A DNA stretch of 64,000 nucleotides from NCBI RefSeq assembly GCF_030499515.1, contig NZ_JASTWJ010000001.1, positions 682,001-746,000 of the forward strand. Direction: 5' to 3'. A program made the position numbers and the translations under genes. Numbering within the stretch: position 1 is the first letter of the stretch; every line of letters begins with the position of its first letter. This stretch comes from Streptomyces sp. DT2A-34 (GTDB taxonomy: Bacteria; Actinomycetota; Actinomycetes; Streptomycetales; Streptomycetaceae). This document shows positions 44,643 through 54,492 of this stretch, piece after piece. Below the pieces are notes generated by a model. The model was given only the letters and a program-made list of their open reading frames with translations, ran no database searches and was not told the DNA's origin.

Positions 44643-44789
44643 TCAGTCGGACCTCCTGTCGTTCTCCAGCGCGGGCGCCAGGAGATGACAGAGGGCATCG
44701 GCCGGCAGGCGCAGCGGATCGGCGGTCTCCGACGACCAGTCGGCGGCGATCCAGATGGAGAAGAACGACTCGGTCTGGAGCACTGCCAT
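44643..44789 (-). pseudogene. Short remnant, possibly TetR-family C-terminus
   Basis: 48 codons, MAVLQTESFFSIWIAADWSS to LLAPALENDRRSD. The frame continues upstream as WGVRQRAL before losing coding character. The ending looks like the last helix of a TetR-like ligand domain, but no HTH is present here. It could be a leftover of the regulator of the neighbouring broken genes. Confidence 0.3.
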
Positions 44790-44839
44790 CAGCGCCCGCT
44801 GGCGGACCCCCCAGGGTCGGCGCCCCGCCGGCGTTCGGG

Positions 44840-45200
44840 GTGTCCGACGAGGAGGCCGAGGCAGTGCTCATGCGCCTGTGGACTTCACCCAGTACCCCGA
44901 GTCCTACTACTTCCACGACGGCCCCGGCGACACCTCGCTCGCCCGGACCATCAAGTACGCCGCCGACCTGGCCGAACAGGCGCAGCGAGCGCAACACGCG
45001 GGTATCCCGTTCGCGGCGTCCGTGCTCACCGCGGCACTCGACGACCTCACCGCCGTACTCGACGACCGGTCCTGCATACCGGCGGCACCCGACAGCAGGT
45101 TCTGGCCGCCTACGCCCACGATCACTGCGGCCACCGAGCCACGCGGTGGAGAGCCTCGCCCGACTCAGCCGACTCAGGCCCCGGTCGCCGGGAACGCGCA
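44840..45200 (+). pseudogene. Degenerate unknown ORF
   Basis: FGVSDEEAEAVLMRL (one frame) and VDFTQYPESYYFHDGPGDTS to TAALDDLTAVLDD (next frame) look like parts of one protein. They would join as MRLVDFTQYPE if one G were added at about 44877. Downstream the reading is unclear, and another shift may bring in QQVLAAYAHDHCGH. I do not recognise it. Low confidence as a once-functional gene. Confidence 0.35.
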
Positions 45201-45301
45201 GCGTCGTGATGACCGACGCGCTCACACGGCGATCTTTGGTCTTGCCTTGACGCAATCCATACGGCATCTTTACGGACGGAGCGCCGGGAAGTCTGGTCGG
45301 C

Positions 45302-45326
45302 AACTCGCCCCGTAATGGGGCGAGTT
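45302..45326. terminator. 10-bp hairpin just upstream of the SulP gene
   Basis: AACTCGCCCC-GTAAT-GGGGCGAGTT is a perfect 10-bp stem with a 5-nt loop, 30 bp before the SulP ATG. It has no T-tract. It could end read-through from upstream, act as a leader hairpin, or mark a transposon target. Its core CGCCCCGTAATGGGGCG is like the first hairpin of the IS110 element (GCCCCGCAATGGGGC, 5759-5773). Confidence 0.45.
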
Positions 45327-45356
45327 CAACATGTTGTCGACCGAAAATGAGGGCCG

Positions 45357-46832
45357 ATGTTCCGGCGCATGGCACGAGAAGTTCTTTCCGGCCTGACTGT
45401 GGCCATCGTGGCGTTGCCGTTGGCGATCGCCTTCGGGATCACGGCAACCGGCACCTCCGAAGGCGCGCTCGTCGGGCTGTACGGAGCGATCTTCGCCGGA
45501 TTCTTCGCGGCACTGTTCGGCGGAACGCCAGGCCAGGTGACCGGTCCCACCGGCCCCATCACCGTGGTCGCCACGGGAGTCATCGCCGCGCACGGACTCG
45601 AGGGCGCGTTCCTCGCGTTCATCATGGCCGGCGCGTTCCAGATCCTGTTCGGACTGTGCAGGCTCGGATCGCTCATCCGCTACATACCGCACCCCGTGGT
45701 GTCGGGTTTCATGGGCGGGATCGCGCTGATCATCATCCTGGGTGAGCTGGACCAGGTGCAGAGCAGTTTCCTGGTGGTGGCGAGCACGATCCTGCTGATG
45801 CTCGTGTCCACACGGGTGATCAAGTCGATCCCGGCAAGTCTGATCGCGCTCGTCGTCATGACCTCGGTGCTGCGGCTCGCCGACTCGTGGCTGCGGAACG
45901 TGCGCGTCGGACCGGTCTCGCTCAACACGACGATCGACTACATAGGCCGGATTCCGGAGTCGATTCCGTCGATCATCACCCCCGAGCTCAGTGGGTCGCT
46001 GCTGCTCACCCTTCTCCTGCCCGCGCTCAGCATCGCCCTGCTGGGCTCCATCGATTCGCTGCTGACCTCGGTCGTCATGGACAACATCACCGGCAACCGG
46101 CATCGCAGCAACAAGGAACTGATCGGCCAGGGACTCGGCAACGCCGCCAGCGGACTGTTCGGCGGTCTGGCCAGCGCCGGGGCGACCGTCAGGTCCGTGG
46201 TCAATGTCAGAAGCGGCGGCCGCACCGCGCTGTCGGCGGCCACGCACAGCGTCATCCTCCTCGCTCTCGTGGTCGGCCTCGGGGCCGTCGTGCAGTACAT
46301 CCCCCTCGCGGTGCTGTCCGGGATCCTGATCCTGACCGCGTTCGGCATGTTCGACTGGGAGAGCCTGCGTAAAGCGCACGTCTCACCGAGGGGCGACATC
46401 GTCGTGATGTTCGCGACGATGATCGTCACCGTCCTCGTCGACCTGACCGTGGCGGTCGCCGTCGGCGTAACCCTGGCGCTCATCGTCCACGTCGTGAAGT
46501 CACGTCGACGGAAAGCCTCGATCGTCCACGTCGGTGCCGACATCTACCGCATCGAGGGGCCCCTGTCCTTCCTGTCCGTCGACCGTGTCTTCACCATCCT
46601 GCGCAACGACCGGCCGAACCTGTCGCTGAGCTTGAAGGACGTGACCTACATGGACATGTCCGGGGCGAAGGCGTTGCTGACCTTCATCGACCACTCGCAC
46701 ACGTCCGGCGTCGCGCTCGGCATCAAGGACCTGCCCCCGCATGTCGCGAACAGGCTGATCGCACTCGCGAACGAGGAACAACGTGACAAGCTCGAAGCCG
46801 TCGTCGAAGACCGCCTGACAGGGCTCCGCTAG
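45357..46832 (+). CDS. SulP-family anion transporter with STAS domain
   Basis: A 491-aa SulP/SLC26-type transporter, taking up sulfate or bicarbonate. About 10-12 membrane segments fill residues 10-400, with TGPTGPITVVATGV and the GLASAGATVRSVVNVRSGG run typical of the family. The C-terminal STAS domain lies at about 405-485 (IYRIEGPLSFLSVDRVF, DMSGAKALLTF). It looks intact. Start is ATG 45357 or ATG 45366, with GAGGG upstream. It stands alone between decayed genes. No carbonic anhydrase is fused. Confidence 0.88.
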   Translation: MFRRMAREVLSGLTVAIVALPLAIAFGITATGTSEGALVGLYGAIFAGFFAALFGGTPGQVTGPTGPITVVATGVIAAHGLEGAFLAFIMAGAFQILFGLCRLGSLIRYIPHPVVSGFMGGIALIIILGELDQVQSSFLVVASTILLMLVSTRVIKSIPASLIALVVMTSVLRLADSWLRNVRVGPVSLNTTIDYIGRIPESIPSIITPELSGSLLLTLLLPALSIALLGSIDSLLTSVVMDNITGNRHRSNKELIGQGLGNAASGLFGGLASAGATVRSVVNVRSGGRTALSAATHSVILLALVVGLGAVVQYIPLAVLSGILILTAFGMFDWESLRKAHVSPRGDIVVMFATMIVTVLVDLTVAVAVGVTLALIVHVVKSRRRKASIVHVGADIYRIEGPLSFLSVDRVFTILRNDRPNLSLSLKDVTYMDMSGAKALLTFIDHSHTSGVALGIKDLPPHVANRLIALANEEQRDKLEAVVEDRLTGLR

Positions 46833-47041
46833 GGCGTCCACGGACTATCCGCCGGGCCGCATCGCCCAGTAGATGCGCGCGAACAGACATGGACAACTCC
46901 GCAGGTGGCGCCCGCCCTTCGCCGCTGTGCGGAGCAGTCGGCACGCACCGGCAGTTACGACCAGGGTGATCACGGTCCGAATCCGTGGACTGTGAGCCAG
47001 GGGCACCGAACGGACACCGACGTTCGTTCAGAGACCGCTCA
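46833..47041. other. Spacer between SulP and hydrolase remnant
   Basis: No gene seen. It probably represents part of the hydrolase 3' region, now unrecognisable. Confidence 0.4.
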
Positions 47042-47491
47042 TCAACCGGCGGCACACTCCCCCGTGTCCCGGCCCTGCGCCATCGAGGTAGCCACCGTGT
47101 CACTCGACTCCGTCACCCAGTCCGTCGACGAAGCAGTCAGCGGACCGGCCGCGCTCTGCGGGATCAGCCGCTTGACGAGGGTGGGATGCCGTGCCGCCCG
47201 AGCGACCGCGGTCGGGCCTCCGCCGGAGACGCCGACCGCAGCGGCAACCCCGGTGATCCCGAGGTGCTCGCACAGAGCGGCGGTGGCATCGGCGAATGCG
47301 GGCGCCGATCCACCGGTCGAGACCGGCGTACGGCCGTATCCGGGCCGCGACGGCACCAGGACCGAACAGCCGGCCTCCGCGTACACATCCTCGCCGAGCG
47401 ACAGGCCGGCCCGCGTGTGACCGCCGTGGAAGACGACGGTGCCCGGACCACGGCGGTCAGGACGGAATTCCACCGGCCCCTGCGCGTCCAA
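47042..47491 (-). pseudogene. Alpha/beta-hydrolase, N-terminal part only
   Basis: The first 110-120 residues of an alpha/beta-hydrolase. It has VFHGGHTRAGLSLGED, GYGRTPVSTGG and the nucleophile elbow VGVSGGGPTAVA with Ser. After LIPQSAAGP the sequence becomes unstructured and the protein ends far short of the usual 260-300 residues, losing the Asp/His of the triad. Start is TTG 47491 or internal. It converges with SulP. Confidence 0.65.
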
Positions 47492-47581
47492 GGGGCTCTC
47501 ACCGCCGGACCTCGATCCGTCCGTGCTTCCTACGAGCGCACAGGGCCAGGCCCCAGGGCATCCACTCGACGCGGCTGGGAC

Positions 47582-48307
47582 TCAGTCGAGTTCCGTGAAG
47601 GACTCCACCGCCTGAGTCTTGCCCGTGACGATGATGACGTCGCCCTTGGCGATGACCGTCTCCGCGGTCGCGTACGTGAAGCCCTCGCCGGGGCGCTTGA
47701 TGCCGACGACGGTGACGCCGTACTTGCTGCGGACCTCGCTCCGGCCCAGCGGCATGCCGGTGGCGACTTCCGGGGCGACGGTCTTGACCAGCGCGTAGTC
47801 GTCGTCGAACTCGATGAAGTCGAGCATGCGGCCGGTCACGAGGTGGGCCACCCGCTCGCCCATCTCGTGCTCGGGCAGCACCACATGGTGCACGCCGAGC
47901 CGTTCCAGGATCTGGCCGTGCTGGCGGCTGATGGCCTTGGCCCAGATGTTGGGGACCTCCGCATCCAGCAGGTTGGTGGCGATCAGGATGGACGCTTCGA
48001 TGTCGGTGCCGATGCCCACGACGGCGCTGGTGAACTCATGCACGCCGAGCTGGCGGAGGGACTCGGGGTCGGTGCAGTCGGCGACGGCGGCGTGGGTGAG
48101 GTCGTCGCTCAGGCGCTGCACGATCTGAGAGTCGGTGTCGACGCCCAGGACGTCCCAGCCGCGGCGCATCAGCTCGTTGGCGAGTGAGCTGCCGAACCGG
48201 CCCAGGCCGATGACGGCTACCCGCTGGTCGCCGTGCTGGTCGGAGGAGTAGTGGGCCGTCAGCTGCTTGGTGCGGCGGCGGCGCAGGGCGTGCAGGTAGT
48301 TAACCAA
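47582..48307 (-). CDS. Ktr/Trk-type potassium channel regulatory subunit (KtrA-like)
   Basis: A 241-aa RCK protein. It has RVAVIGLGRFGSSLANELMR as the NAD/ATP-binding fold, conserved acid at LGVDTDSQIVQ, and a TrkA-C domain in the C-terminal third (GMPLGRSEVRSKYGVTVVGI). The gating ring opens the KtrB-like pore when bound to nucleotide. It starts at TTG 48307, overlapping the channel gene's stop by 8 bp. The stop is at 47582. Confidence 0.92.
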   Translation of the reverse strand: MVNYLHALRRRRTKQLTAHYSSDQHGDQRVAVIGLGRFGSSLANELMRRGWDVLGVDTDSQIVQRLSDDLTHAAVADCTDPESLRQLGVHEFTSAVVGIGTDIEASILIATNLLDAEVPNIWAKAISRQHGQILERLGVHHVVLPEHEMGERVAHLVTGRMLDFIEFDDDYALVKTVAPEVATGMPLGRSEVRSKYGVTVVGIKRPGEGFTYATAETVIAKGDVIIVTGKTQAVESFTELD

Positions 48308-49739
48308 TGACGGGTCGCTCCTCGGGTAGCTGGTAGCGGCGGGTGCGCTCGCGCAGGGCGAGTGCGGAGACGAGGGTGACCGGGCCGAGTCGGCCGACGA
48401 ACATGAGCAGGATGACGATCAGTTGGCCGACTGTGGGCAGGTCCGCGGTGATGCCGGTGGACAGGCCCACCGTGCCGAAGGCGGACACGGCCTCGAAGAG
48501 CACCTCCTCGAACGGCTTGTCCACGACGACCAGCAGGGCGAGCGTCGCGGTCATCACGAATCCCACGCCGGCCAGGGCGACGGTCAGCGCCTGGCGCAGC
48601 ACGTGCGGGGCCAGCTTGCGGCCCATGACTCCAGAGTGCGGCTCGCCGCGCACCTCGGCCAACATGGCCGCGCCCAGCACGGCGAAGGTGGACACCTTGA
48701 TTCCGCCCGCGGTGCCGGCGCTGCCGCCGCCGACGAACATCAGCATGCACGTCATCAGCAGTGTGGCGTCGGTCATCGCGCCGATGTCGACGCTGTTGAA
48801 CCCGGCGGTGCGGGACATCGCGGAGTGGAAGAACCCGGCGAGGATCTTCCTGTGCCAGTCGAAGGGTCCGAGCGTGTCGTCGTTGCCCCACTCCATGGCG
48901 CAGGTCAGCACGGTCCCGAGCGCGAGCAGGACGGCGGTGGTGACCACCGTGAGCCGGAAGTGCAGGGACCAGCCGCGGCGGCCGGTGAGTCGCTGCCGTC
49001 TGTGGTGACGCAGCAGTTCCAGCAGTACCGGGAAGCCGATTCCGCCCAGAATCACCGCCACCGCGATCGGCAGGGTCATCCACGGGTCCTGGGCGTATTT
49101 GGTCAGGCTGTCGGCGTGCAACCCGAAACCGGCGTTGTTGAACGCGGAGACAGCGTGGAAGAACCCCAGGTACGAGGCGTCCCAGATGGAATCGCCGTAA
49201 CCGAAGCGCAGCCGCAACGCGAGTACGGCGCCCACCGCCAGCTCCACCATCAGCGTGCAGCCCGCCACGCCCAGCAGGACCTTCCGGACGTCGCCGATGC
49301 CCAGGCTCTTGGTCTCCGCCTGCGCGGTCAGCTGCATCCGCAGCCGCAGCTTGCCCGAGACCAGCAACCCCAGCAGTGAGGCCATCGTCATGATCCCGAA
49401 GCCGCCGACCTGGAACAGGGCCAGAATCACACCCTCGCCGAAGCCGCTCCAGTAGGTGCCGGTGTCGACCACCACCAGCCCTGTCACGCAGACCGCGGAG
49501 GTGGAGGTGAACAGCGCCGTCACGAAGTCCGTGGCCCAGCCGTCCTCGTTGGCGACAGGCAGCATCAGCAGGCCGGTCCCCAGCAGGATCACCGCGGCGA
49601 AGGCCACCACCACGGTGCGCGCCGGGTGCGCCGTGAACAGCGACTGCCATCCCCGCGTCACCCGGGCCGGCCGCTTCGCCGGCGCCGTACGTCCTGCCAC
49701 TCTCCGGCCCTCTCGCCTGTCGTCACCTCGCCAAGACAT
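48300..49739 (-). CDS. TrkH/KtrB-family potassium uptake channel
   Basis: A 479-aa membrane protein with four tandem pore loops of the Trk/Ktr/HKT fold. The selectivity-filter runs are TSAVCVTGL, AFNNAGFGL, SRTAGFNSVD and FGTVGLSTGI, each with the conserved Gly. It pairs with the KtrA-like ring encoded just downstream and brings K+ in, probably with Na+. ATG 49739 is chosen; 14 codons upstream are also open. The N-terminal 35 residues are basic and cytoplasmic. Confidence 0.92.
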   Translation of the reverse strand: MSWRGDDRREGRRVAGRTAPAKRPARVTRGWQSLFTAHPARTVVVAFAAVILLGTGLLMLPVANEDGWATDFVTALFTSTSAVCVTGLVVVDTGTYWSGFGEGVILALFQVGGFGIMTMASLLGLLVSGKLRLRMQLTAQAETKSLGIGDVRKVLLGVAGCTLMVELAVGAVLALRLRFGYGDSIWDASYLGFFHAVSAFNNAGFGLHADSLTKYAQDPWMTLPIAVAVILGGIGFPVLLELLRHHRRQRLTGRRGWSLHFRLTVVTTAVLLALGTVLTCAMEWGNDDTLGPFDWHRKILAGFFHSAMSRTAGFNSVDIGAMTDATLLMTCMLMFVGGGSAGTAGGIKVSTFAVLGAAMLAEVRGEPHSGVMGRKLAPHVLRQALTVALAGVGFVMTATLALLVVVDKPFEEVLFEAVSAFGTVGLSTGITADLPTVGQLIVILLMFVGRLGPVTLVSALALRERTRRYQLPEERPVIG

Positions 49740-49935
49740 CGTCAAGGATCCGTCAGGTCCGCGCCAAGATCCCGGCGCCACACCTTAACCGGCCCCCAGG
49801 TCGAGGGCTCTGTCGGAGCACGAGGGCACCGGCACAGCGCGCTGTGGGAGCACACATGGCCGTCCGCTGTGCCAGCGGTGCCGATCGACGCTCTGCTCCC
49901 TCCAGCGTCACGCGGGGTGCGAGGAGGGGCCGCGC

Positions 49936-50914
49936 CTACCCGCACTCCGTGGGGTGTCTGGTGCACCCCAGGACCTCCTCGGTCTCCGTGGAGCTGGAGT
50001 TGGCATCGCTCGCAACGTCCGCCTGTAGGTCATCCACCTTCCCGGAGTTGATTCCTTCTCCCCGTGCGGTGGCCCAGATGACGATGATCCGCGAGCTGTC
50101 CTTCTCAAGGAACGGGGCCGGGTCCGCATCAACCCGCTCGATGACCGCCTGTTGCCGACTGCCCGCGATATACCCGGCACGGTTTGCTTTGTAGGGCGGA
50201 GGGCTGCCGGCGGTGTTCTTGAGACGCCGCAGCACGTCCGAACGCCATTGCCCGGCCTGCGACTCGGGGATGTCGTCAGCGACGCCGTCGAAGTAGCCGA
50301 GGCCCGCGGCGCAGCTACGCGCCGGCCCGGTGCAGAGGGGGCCGGTGGCCTGGGTGGGAACCCCGGCGAGGTGTGTGGCGCACTGACGGACATGCGCAGC
50401 TCGCATGTCGGCGCAGCCGTACGGCTGGGCGCCGTTGTCGCCGGTCCGCTGGAAGCCGAGCGCGCGCATGTCCGCCCGCCGTGGGCCGGAGAACTCCTTG
50501 TCCTGGTTGGCGGTGGCGAAGTTGTTGGCGAGGGCGTGCTGGATGTCGTTGTACTTGTCGGTCGGGGCCGAGGTCGAGGAGCGCTCGGACTCGTCCTGGT
50601 CGACGGACTTGACGGTCCGGCCAGCTGATTGGAGTTCTCACCGGCGCGGTTGAGCGCGGCAGGATCGTCGACCCCGCTGAACCCAGTGGTCTGCACACCA
50701 CCGGTGCCGCCGCTCGACATGACCTGGATTCCACCGCCTCCCGGCCCCGAGGAGTACGCGCCGGGCGCCGGGTCGAGGTCGCGTACGTCGACGGGGCTGT
50801 CGGGCCCGGCGATGGGCGAACTTCCCGTATCCGGCTCGGGCATTTGGTACGCGGATCCGGGCCCGTGTTCGGTGCGGATATGGGACGTACGTCACCCGTG
50901 TCAGAACTCATCAT
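49936..50914 (-). pseudogene. Hypothetical protein gene with one or two single-base frameshifts
   Basis: A gene read in three frames. The likely start is ATG 50914 (GGGGGAA upstream): MMSSDTGDVRPISAPNTGPD. An extra A near 50845 would continue into MPEPDTGSSPIAGPDSPVDV to RAGENSNQLAG. An extra base near 50611 would continue into TVKSVDQDESERSSTSA and FATANQDKEFSGPRRADMR, and on to TAA-like stop 49936 (LGCTRHPTECG). The C-terminal part has AVIERVDADPAPFLEKDSSR and looks folded. I do not recognise it. The alternative start is 50843 with no ribosome-binding site. Confidence 0.55.
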
Positions 50915-51195
50915 TTCCCCCGTAGGCGACGCGCCACCTCCAATTACCGCACGTCGACAGAACCATGATCGAGCCCCGGGCGCCCCGAACGTCGTCCGGC
51001 TTTGCCGCACTCCACCAGCCGGACTCCCCCGGCGCTCCCTGAACTGCACCAACGGACAGCCGGCCCGTATGGAGCACGTCAACGAGCCGTACGGGAAGCA
51101 TGAGGGAGCCGGCGGCCCCTCGCCGGGTGCGGAACCACGTGCGCTGAAATGGAGGAAGCAGACCCGCTGCCCCGTACACCTGAGGAGGACCGGTC

Positions 51196-51606
51196 ATGGT
51201 GGAGTGGCGCCCACTGCGCACCGCCGTCCGGCCCGTGCCCGAGCCGGTGGCGACGCCCTTCGTCTGGGTGGCGGCCTTCGCCGGCTCCCTCCTCCTCGTC
51301 GCCGTACTGGGAGCCATAGGAGGACTGTCGAGTTCCGCCATCGCTCTCGGCTCGCTCTGTGCACTCGCTGCTCTGCTGGGCCTGCCCGCCCGCTTCCGCG
51401 CCGCCCCAGGCATCGCCCTCGTGTGCTGGCTGTTCCTCAACGCCTACGCCGTCGCACCACGCGGCGAACTCGCCTGGCAGGGCCATCCCGACGTCGCCCG
51501 CGTCCTGCTCCTGTTGACTGCCGCGCTCCTCGGCACCCTCGTCGCGCGGATCGTCAACGCGCTCGGAGCCCATCGACGCATCACACCGGGCAAGGGACCA
51601 CAATGA
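51196..51606 (+). CDS. Small DUF4118-type membrane protein
   Basis: A 136-aa protein with four hydrophobic segments (FVWVAAFAGSLLLVAVLGA onward) and a short basic tail. It matches the four-helix DUF4118 membrane module found in KdpD-type sensors, but here it stands alone without a kinase. ATG 51196 has GAGGAGG at 8 bp. It precedes the CBS gene by 132 bp and likely belongs to the ion-homeostasis group. Confidence 0.75.
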   Translation: MVEWRPLRTAVRPVPEPVATPFVWVAAFAGSLLLVAVLGAIGGLSSSAIALGSLCALAALLGLPARFRAAPGIALVCWLFLNAYAVAPRGELAWQGHPDVARVLLLLTAALLGTLVARIVNALGAHRRITPGKGPQ

Positions 51607-51738
51607 GGCGCACAGAGCCGGCGACGTCGGTTGCCGCGCAATGCCGAAGGAGCCGCAGCGCGGCGGCTGGTCGGCCCACCGCATGCGCGCGACGCTTCCT
51701 TCTTGTAGTGGGACATGAGAGCGAGACAGGAGCCGATC

Positions 51739-52200
51739 GTGCGAGCACGTGACCTGGCAGTGGAATACGAAACGGTCAGCGTCGACACCGACGCCATGGA
51801 AGCGGCGCGGCTGATGGCCGAGCACCGGCTGCCCGCCCTGCTGGTCGTGGACGACGACGGCGTGCCCAAGGCGATCCTGCCCGCCTCCCAGATGATCAAA
51901 GTCCTGGTGCCGGAGTACGTTATCGAGGACCCGACGCTGGCCGCGGTCGTCGACGAACGTCACGCCGACCGGCTCTGCCAGGCCCTCAGGGGCCGCAAGG
52001 TCCGCGACTTCCTGTCGAAGAACATCCCGGCTCCGCCGGTCGCGGCCCCGGACGACACAGCACTCGAGGTCGCGGCGCTCATGGCCCAGGTGCGCAGCCC
52101 CCTGGTGGCGGTCGTCGACCACGACAAGGCCGGCGCGCATCTGCTGGGCGTGATCACTGCCGCGCATCTGCTGGAGCGCCTACTGGCCGCCGCTTCCTGA
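51739..52200 (+). CDS. CBS-domain protein (paralogue 1)
   Basis: A 153-aa protein with two CBS motifs forming a Bateman module that may bind adenine nucleotides. CBS1 has VSVDTDAMEAARLMAEHRLP and CBS2 has ALEVAALMAQVRSPLVAVVD. GTG 51739 is preferred because AGGAG lies 6 bp before and it aligns with the start of its paralogue at 54034 (MRARDLA). It probably senses energy charge for the transporters nearby. It is convergent with the STAS-like gene and overlaps its 3' end by 21 bp. Confidence 0.85.
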   Translation: MRARDLAVEYETVSVDTDAMEAARLMAEHRLPALLVVDDDGVPKAILPASQMIKVLVPEYVIEDPTLAAVVDERHADRLCQALRGRKVRDFLSKNIPAPPVAAPDDTALEVAALMAQVRSPLVAVVDHDKAGAHLLGVITAAHLLERLLAAAS

Positions 52201-52440
52201 GACGACCGGGCCGTCCCCCTCGTACATGTCGAGGACCCGGGCCGGCCCCATCTGGTTGAGCGTGCCGAGCGGCTGGGGCCGTACCTGAGTGGCGATCACG
52301 CGTGTGCCCTGCGGGCGCGCCGCAAGCAACGCCGTGAAGAACACCGCGCAGCCATCACTGCTGACGTACGTCACGTTTCCCGAGCCGACCTCGAGGAGCG
52401 CCGGCCGCGAACGCAGAACATCCTGCAGCAGGCGTCCTGT
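52180..52440 (-). pseudogene. STAS-domain remnant (anti-sigma-factor-antagonist-like)
   Basis: The last 85 or so codons read like the second half of a STAS domain: ALLEVGSGNVTYVSSDGCAV and NQMGPARVLDMYEGD. The expected N-terminal GELDLAT strand is not in frame; pieces of it may be in another frame near 52450-52500, suggesting another frameshift. The conserved DxSS phosphorylation site shows as VSSDG. The gene start is not settled. Confidence 0.45.
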
Positions 52441-52805
52441 CCTGCATGGCCCACGTTGCCATGAGGCCGCCGAGCGGGCGAAGAGTCCGGCATCCGCGGC
52501 TCCAGGGCAGAGGTCGGCCGACTGCCGACCAGCCTTCCCGGCGTACCTGACAGTCCCTCTATGCCTGAGGTGGTCGACCGCCGCCCGAGCCGAACGGCAC
52601 TGCGCCAATCGTGGTTCCGAGGGCATCAGAACGACCGCACCTCGCCTCAAAGGCTGCCGGAATCCGGCAAGAAACATGGCTCCGCGATGCCCGCCAGCGA
52701 TCTGTCAAAGACGTATCAAGAACCTGTAGGGTGCGCAGCGGTGTGCCGGGAAGCCTGGTCGGCGAGCAAGGGGATCACTCTCTCTTCCGATCGGGGGCTC
52801 ACGCC

Positions 52806-54047
52806 ATGGTGCTCGTGGTGGTGTTCGGCGTCGCACTGCTGGTGGCGGTGCTGCTGTCGGGGCTGGCGGCCCGGACCGTACTGTCCACTTCCTTCCTCTT
52901 TCTCGTCGGCGGCGCGCTCGTCAGCGACGGCTTCCTCGGCCTGATCCACATCACGCCGGACAGTGAGATCGTGTCCGTGACGGCCGACCTGGCGCTGTTC
53001 GCGGTGCTGTTCACCGACGGCATGCACGTCTCGCTGCCCAAGCTGCGCGCCAACTGGAGGAACCCGGCGCGGGCCCTGGGTCTGGGCATGCCGCTCGCGT
53101 TCGTCTTCATGGCCCTGATCACGCACTACCTGGTGGGCCTGGACTGGACGACGTCATTCCTGGTCGGCGCGGTGCTCGCCCCCACCGACCCGGTGTTCGC
53201 CTCGGCGATCGTCGGGCGTAAGGAAGTCCCCGCGAAGCTGCGGCAGTTGCTCAACGTCGAGAGCGGCATCAACGACGGGCTCGCCCTCCCGGTCGTCCTC
53301 CTCCTCATCGCCGCCGCGGGCCCCGCCGCCGACAGCGCGGACGCCTCCGGCTCCAAGATCGCCCTTGAGCTGGTGCTCGGCCTCGTCTTCGGCGTCACGC
53401 TGCCGTTCCTCGTCAACGGCCTCGTACGCTTCCGGCTGTTGGGCGCGGAGCCCAAGCTGCAGCCGCTGCTGCCCCTGGCCATCGGTGTGATCCTCTACGC
53501 GACCTGCCACCTCACGCACGCCAACCCCTACCTGGCGGCGTTCTCTGCGGGCGCGGCCCTCGCCCACGTCTCGCCGGAGGCCAAGGAGTCCTTCGAGCCG
53601 CTCGGCGAGGCACTGGCCGAGCTCGCGAAGTTCGCGGCACTGCTGGTGTTCGGCGCCCTGCTGACCCCGCAGCTGTTCGGCGACCTGCCGTTCGGCGGCT
53701 ATGTGGCAGTGGTCCTGGCGATCGTTCTGATCCGCCCGGCCTCGCTGCTGCTGTCGTTGCTCGGTACGACCATCTCCCGCCGGGAGAAGCTGGTGGCGGC
53801 CTGGTTCGGCCCGAAGGGCTTCGCCTCGGTGGTGTACGGCCTGCTGGTGCTGCAGTCCGGCATTCCGCAGGCCGAGGAGGCGTTCACGCTGATCGCCGTC
53901 TGCATCGCCTTCTCGATCATCGCCCACAGCTCCACGGACGTGCCGATCGCCCGCGCCTTCGACGTCGAGGACCTGACCGGCATCCCGGACAAGCGCCAGG
54001 ACACCGCCGTGCAGCCCGAGGAGACCACGGCCGATGCGCGCACGTGA
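52806..54047 (+). CDS. CPA1-type cation:proton antiporter (NhaP-like)
   Basis: A 413-aa membrane antiporter with about 12 helices exchanging Na+ or K+ for H+. The transport site shows as FLVGAVLAPTDPVFASAIVG (the TDP motif) and NVESGINDGLALP (the ND motif) near residues 125-160, as in NhaP. ATG 52806 is used with a weak GGGGCT ribosome-binding site. Its stop overlaps the start of the next CBS gene by 14 bp. It forms an operon with the CBS, SLC13-like and TrkA-N genes. Confidence 0.9.
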   Translation: MVLVVVFGVALLVAVLLSGLAARTVLSTSFLFLVGGALVSDGFLGLIHITPDSEIVSVTADLALFAVLFTDGMHVSLPKLRANWRNPARALGLGMPLAFVFMALITHYLVGLDWTTSFLVGAVLAPTDPVFASAIVGRKEVPAKLRQLLNVESGINDGLALPVVLLLIAAAGPAADSADASGSKIALELVLGLVFGVTLPFLVNGLVRFRLLGAEPKLQPLLPLAIGVILYATCHLTHANPYLAAFSAGAALAHVSPEAKESFEPLGEALAELAKFAALLVFGALLTPQLFGDLPFGGYVAVVLAIVLIRPASLLLSLLGTTISRREKLVAAWFGPKGFASVVYGLLVLQSGIPQAEEAFTLIAVCIAFSIIAHSSTDVPIARAFDVEDLTGIPDKRQDTAVQPEETTADART

Positions 54048-54492
54048 CCTGGCCGGACCGTATCCGGTCGTGACGGTCGACGACGACGCCCAGGAAGCGG
54101 GCCGCCTGATCGCCCGCGAACGGCTGCCTGCCCTCCTGGTCGTCGACCAGGAGGGGTACCCGTACGCGATCGTGCCCGCCGCCCAGGTGATCAGGACCCT
54201 CGTCCCCCAGTACGTGTTGGAGGACCCGATCCTCGCCGCCGTGGTGGACGACCGGTTCGACGACGAGCCCCGCGAAGCCGTGCGTGGGCGGTCGGTGGCC
54301 GAGTGGCTGCCCCGCGGTCGGCTCATCCCCGGCGTGGTCGGGCCGGACGTCTCGCCCATGCACATCGCCGCACTCATGGCGCGCAAGGACTGCCCGGTCG
54401 TAGCCGTGATCGAACGGGAGGGCGACAAGGTCACACTGATCGGCGCGGTCACCGCGGACGCCGTGTTGGACCACTTCATCGGAGGACCGTGA
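54034..54492 (+). CDS. CBS-domain protein (paralogue 2)
   Basis: A 152-aa protein with two CBS motifs. It is clearly a duplicate of the gene at 51739: shared ARERLPALLVVDQEGYPYAI, YVLEDPILAAVVDDRFDDE, and the CBS2 run MHIAALMARKDCPVVAVIE. Start and stop overlap its neighbours (14 bp with the antiporter, 4 bp with the permease). It may regulate one of them by nucleotide binding. Confidence 0.88.
   Translation: MRARDLAGPYPVVTVDDDAQEAGRLIARERLPALLVVDQEGYPYAIVPAAQVIRTLVPQYVLEDPILAAVVDDRFDDEPREAVRGRSVAEWLPRGRLIPGVVGPDVSPMHIAALMARKDCPVVAVIEREGDKVTLIGAVTADAVLDHFIGGP

Larger units (their letters stand above)
44563..45356. other. About 790-bp stretch without an intact gene
   Basis: It contains only the two remnants at 44643-44789 and 44840-45200, a GC-rich tail, and the hairpin at 45302-45326. 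The last 150 bp drop in GC (CAATCCATACGGCATCTTTACGG near 45253), which may mark the promoter of the SulP gene. Confidence 0.55.
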
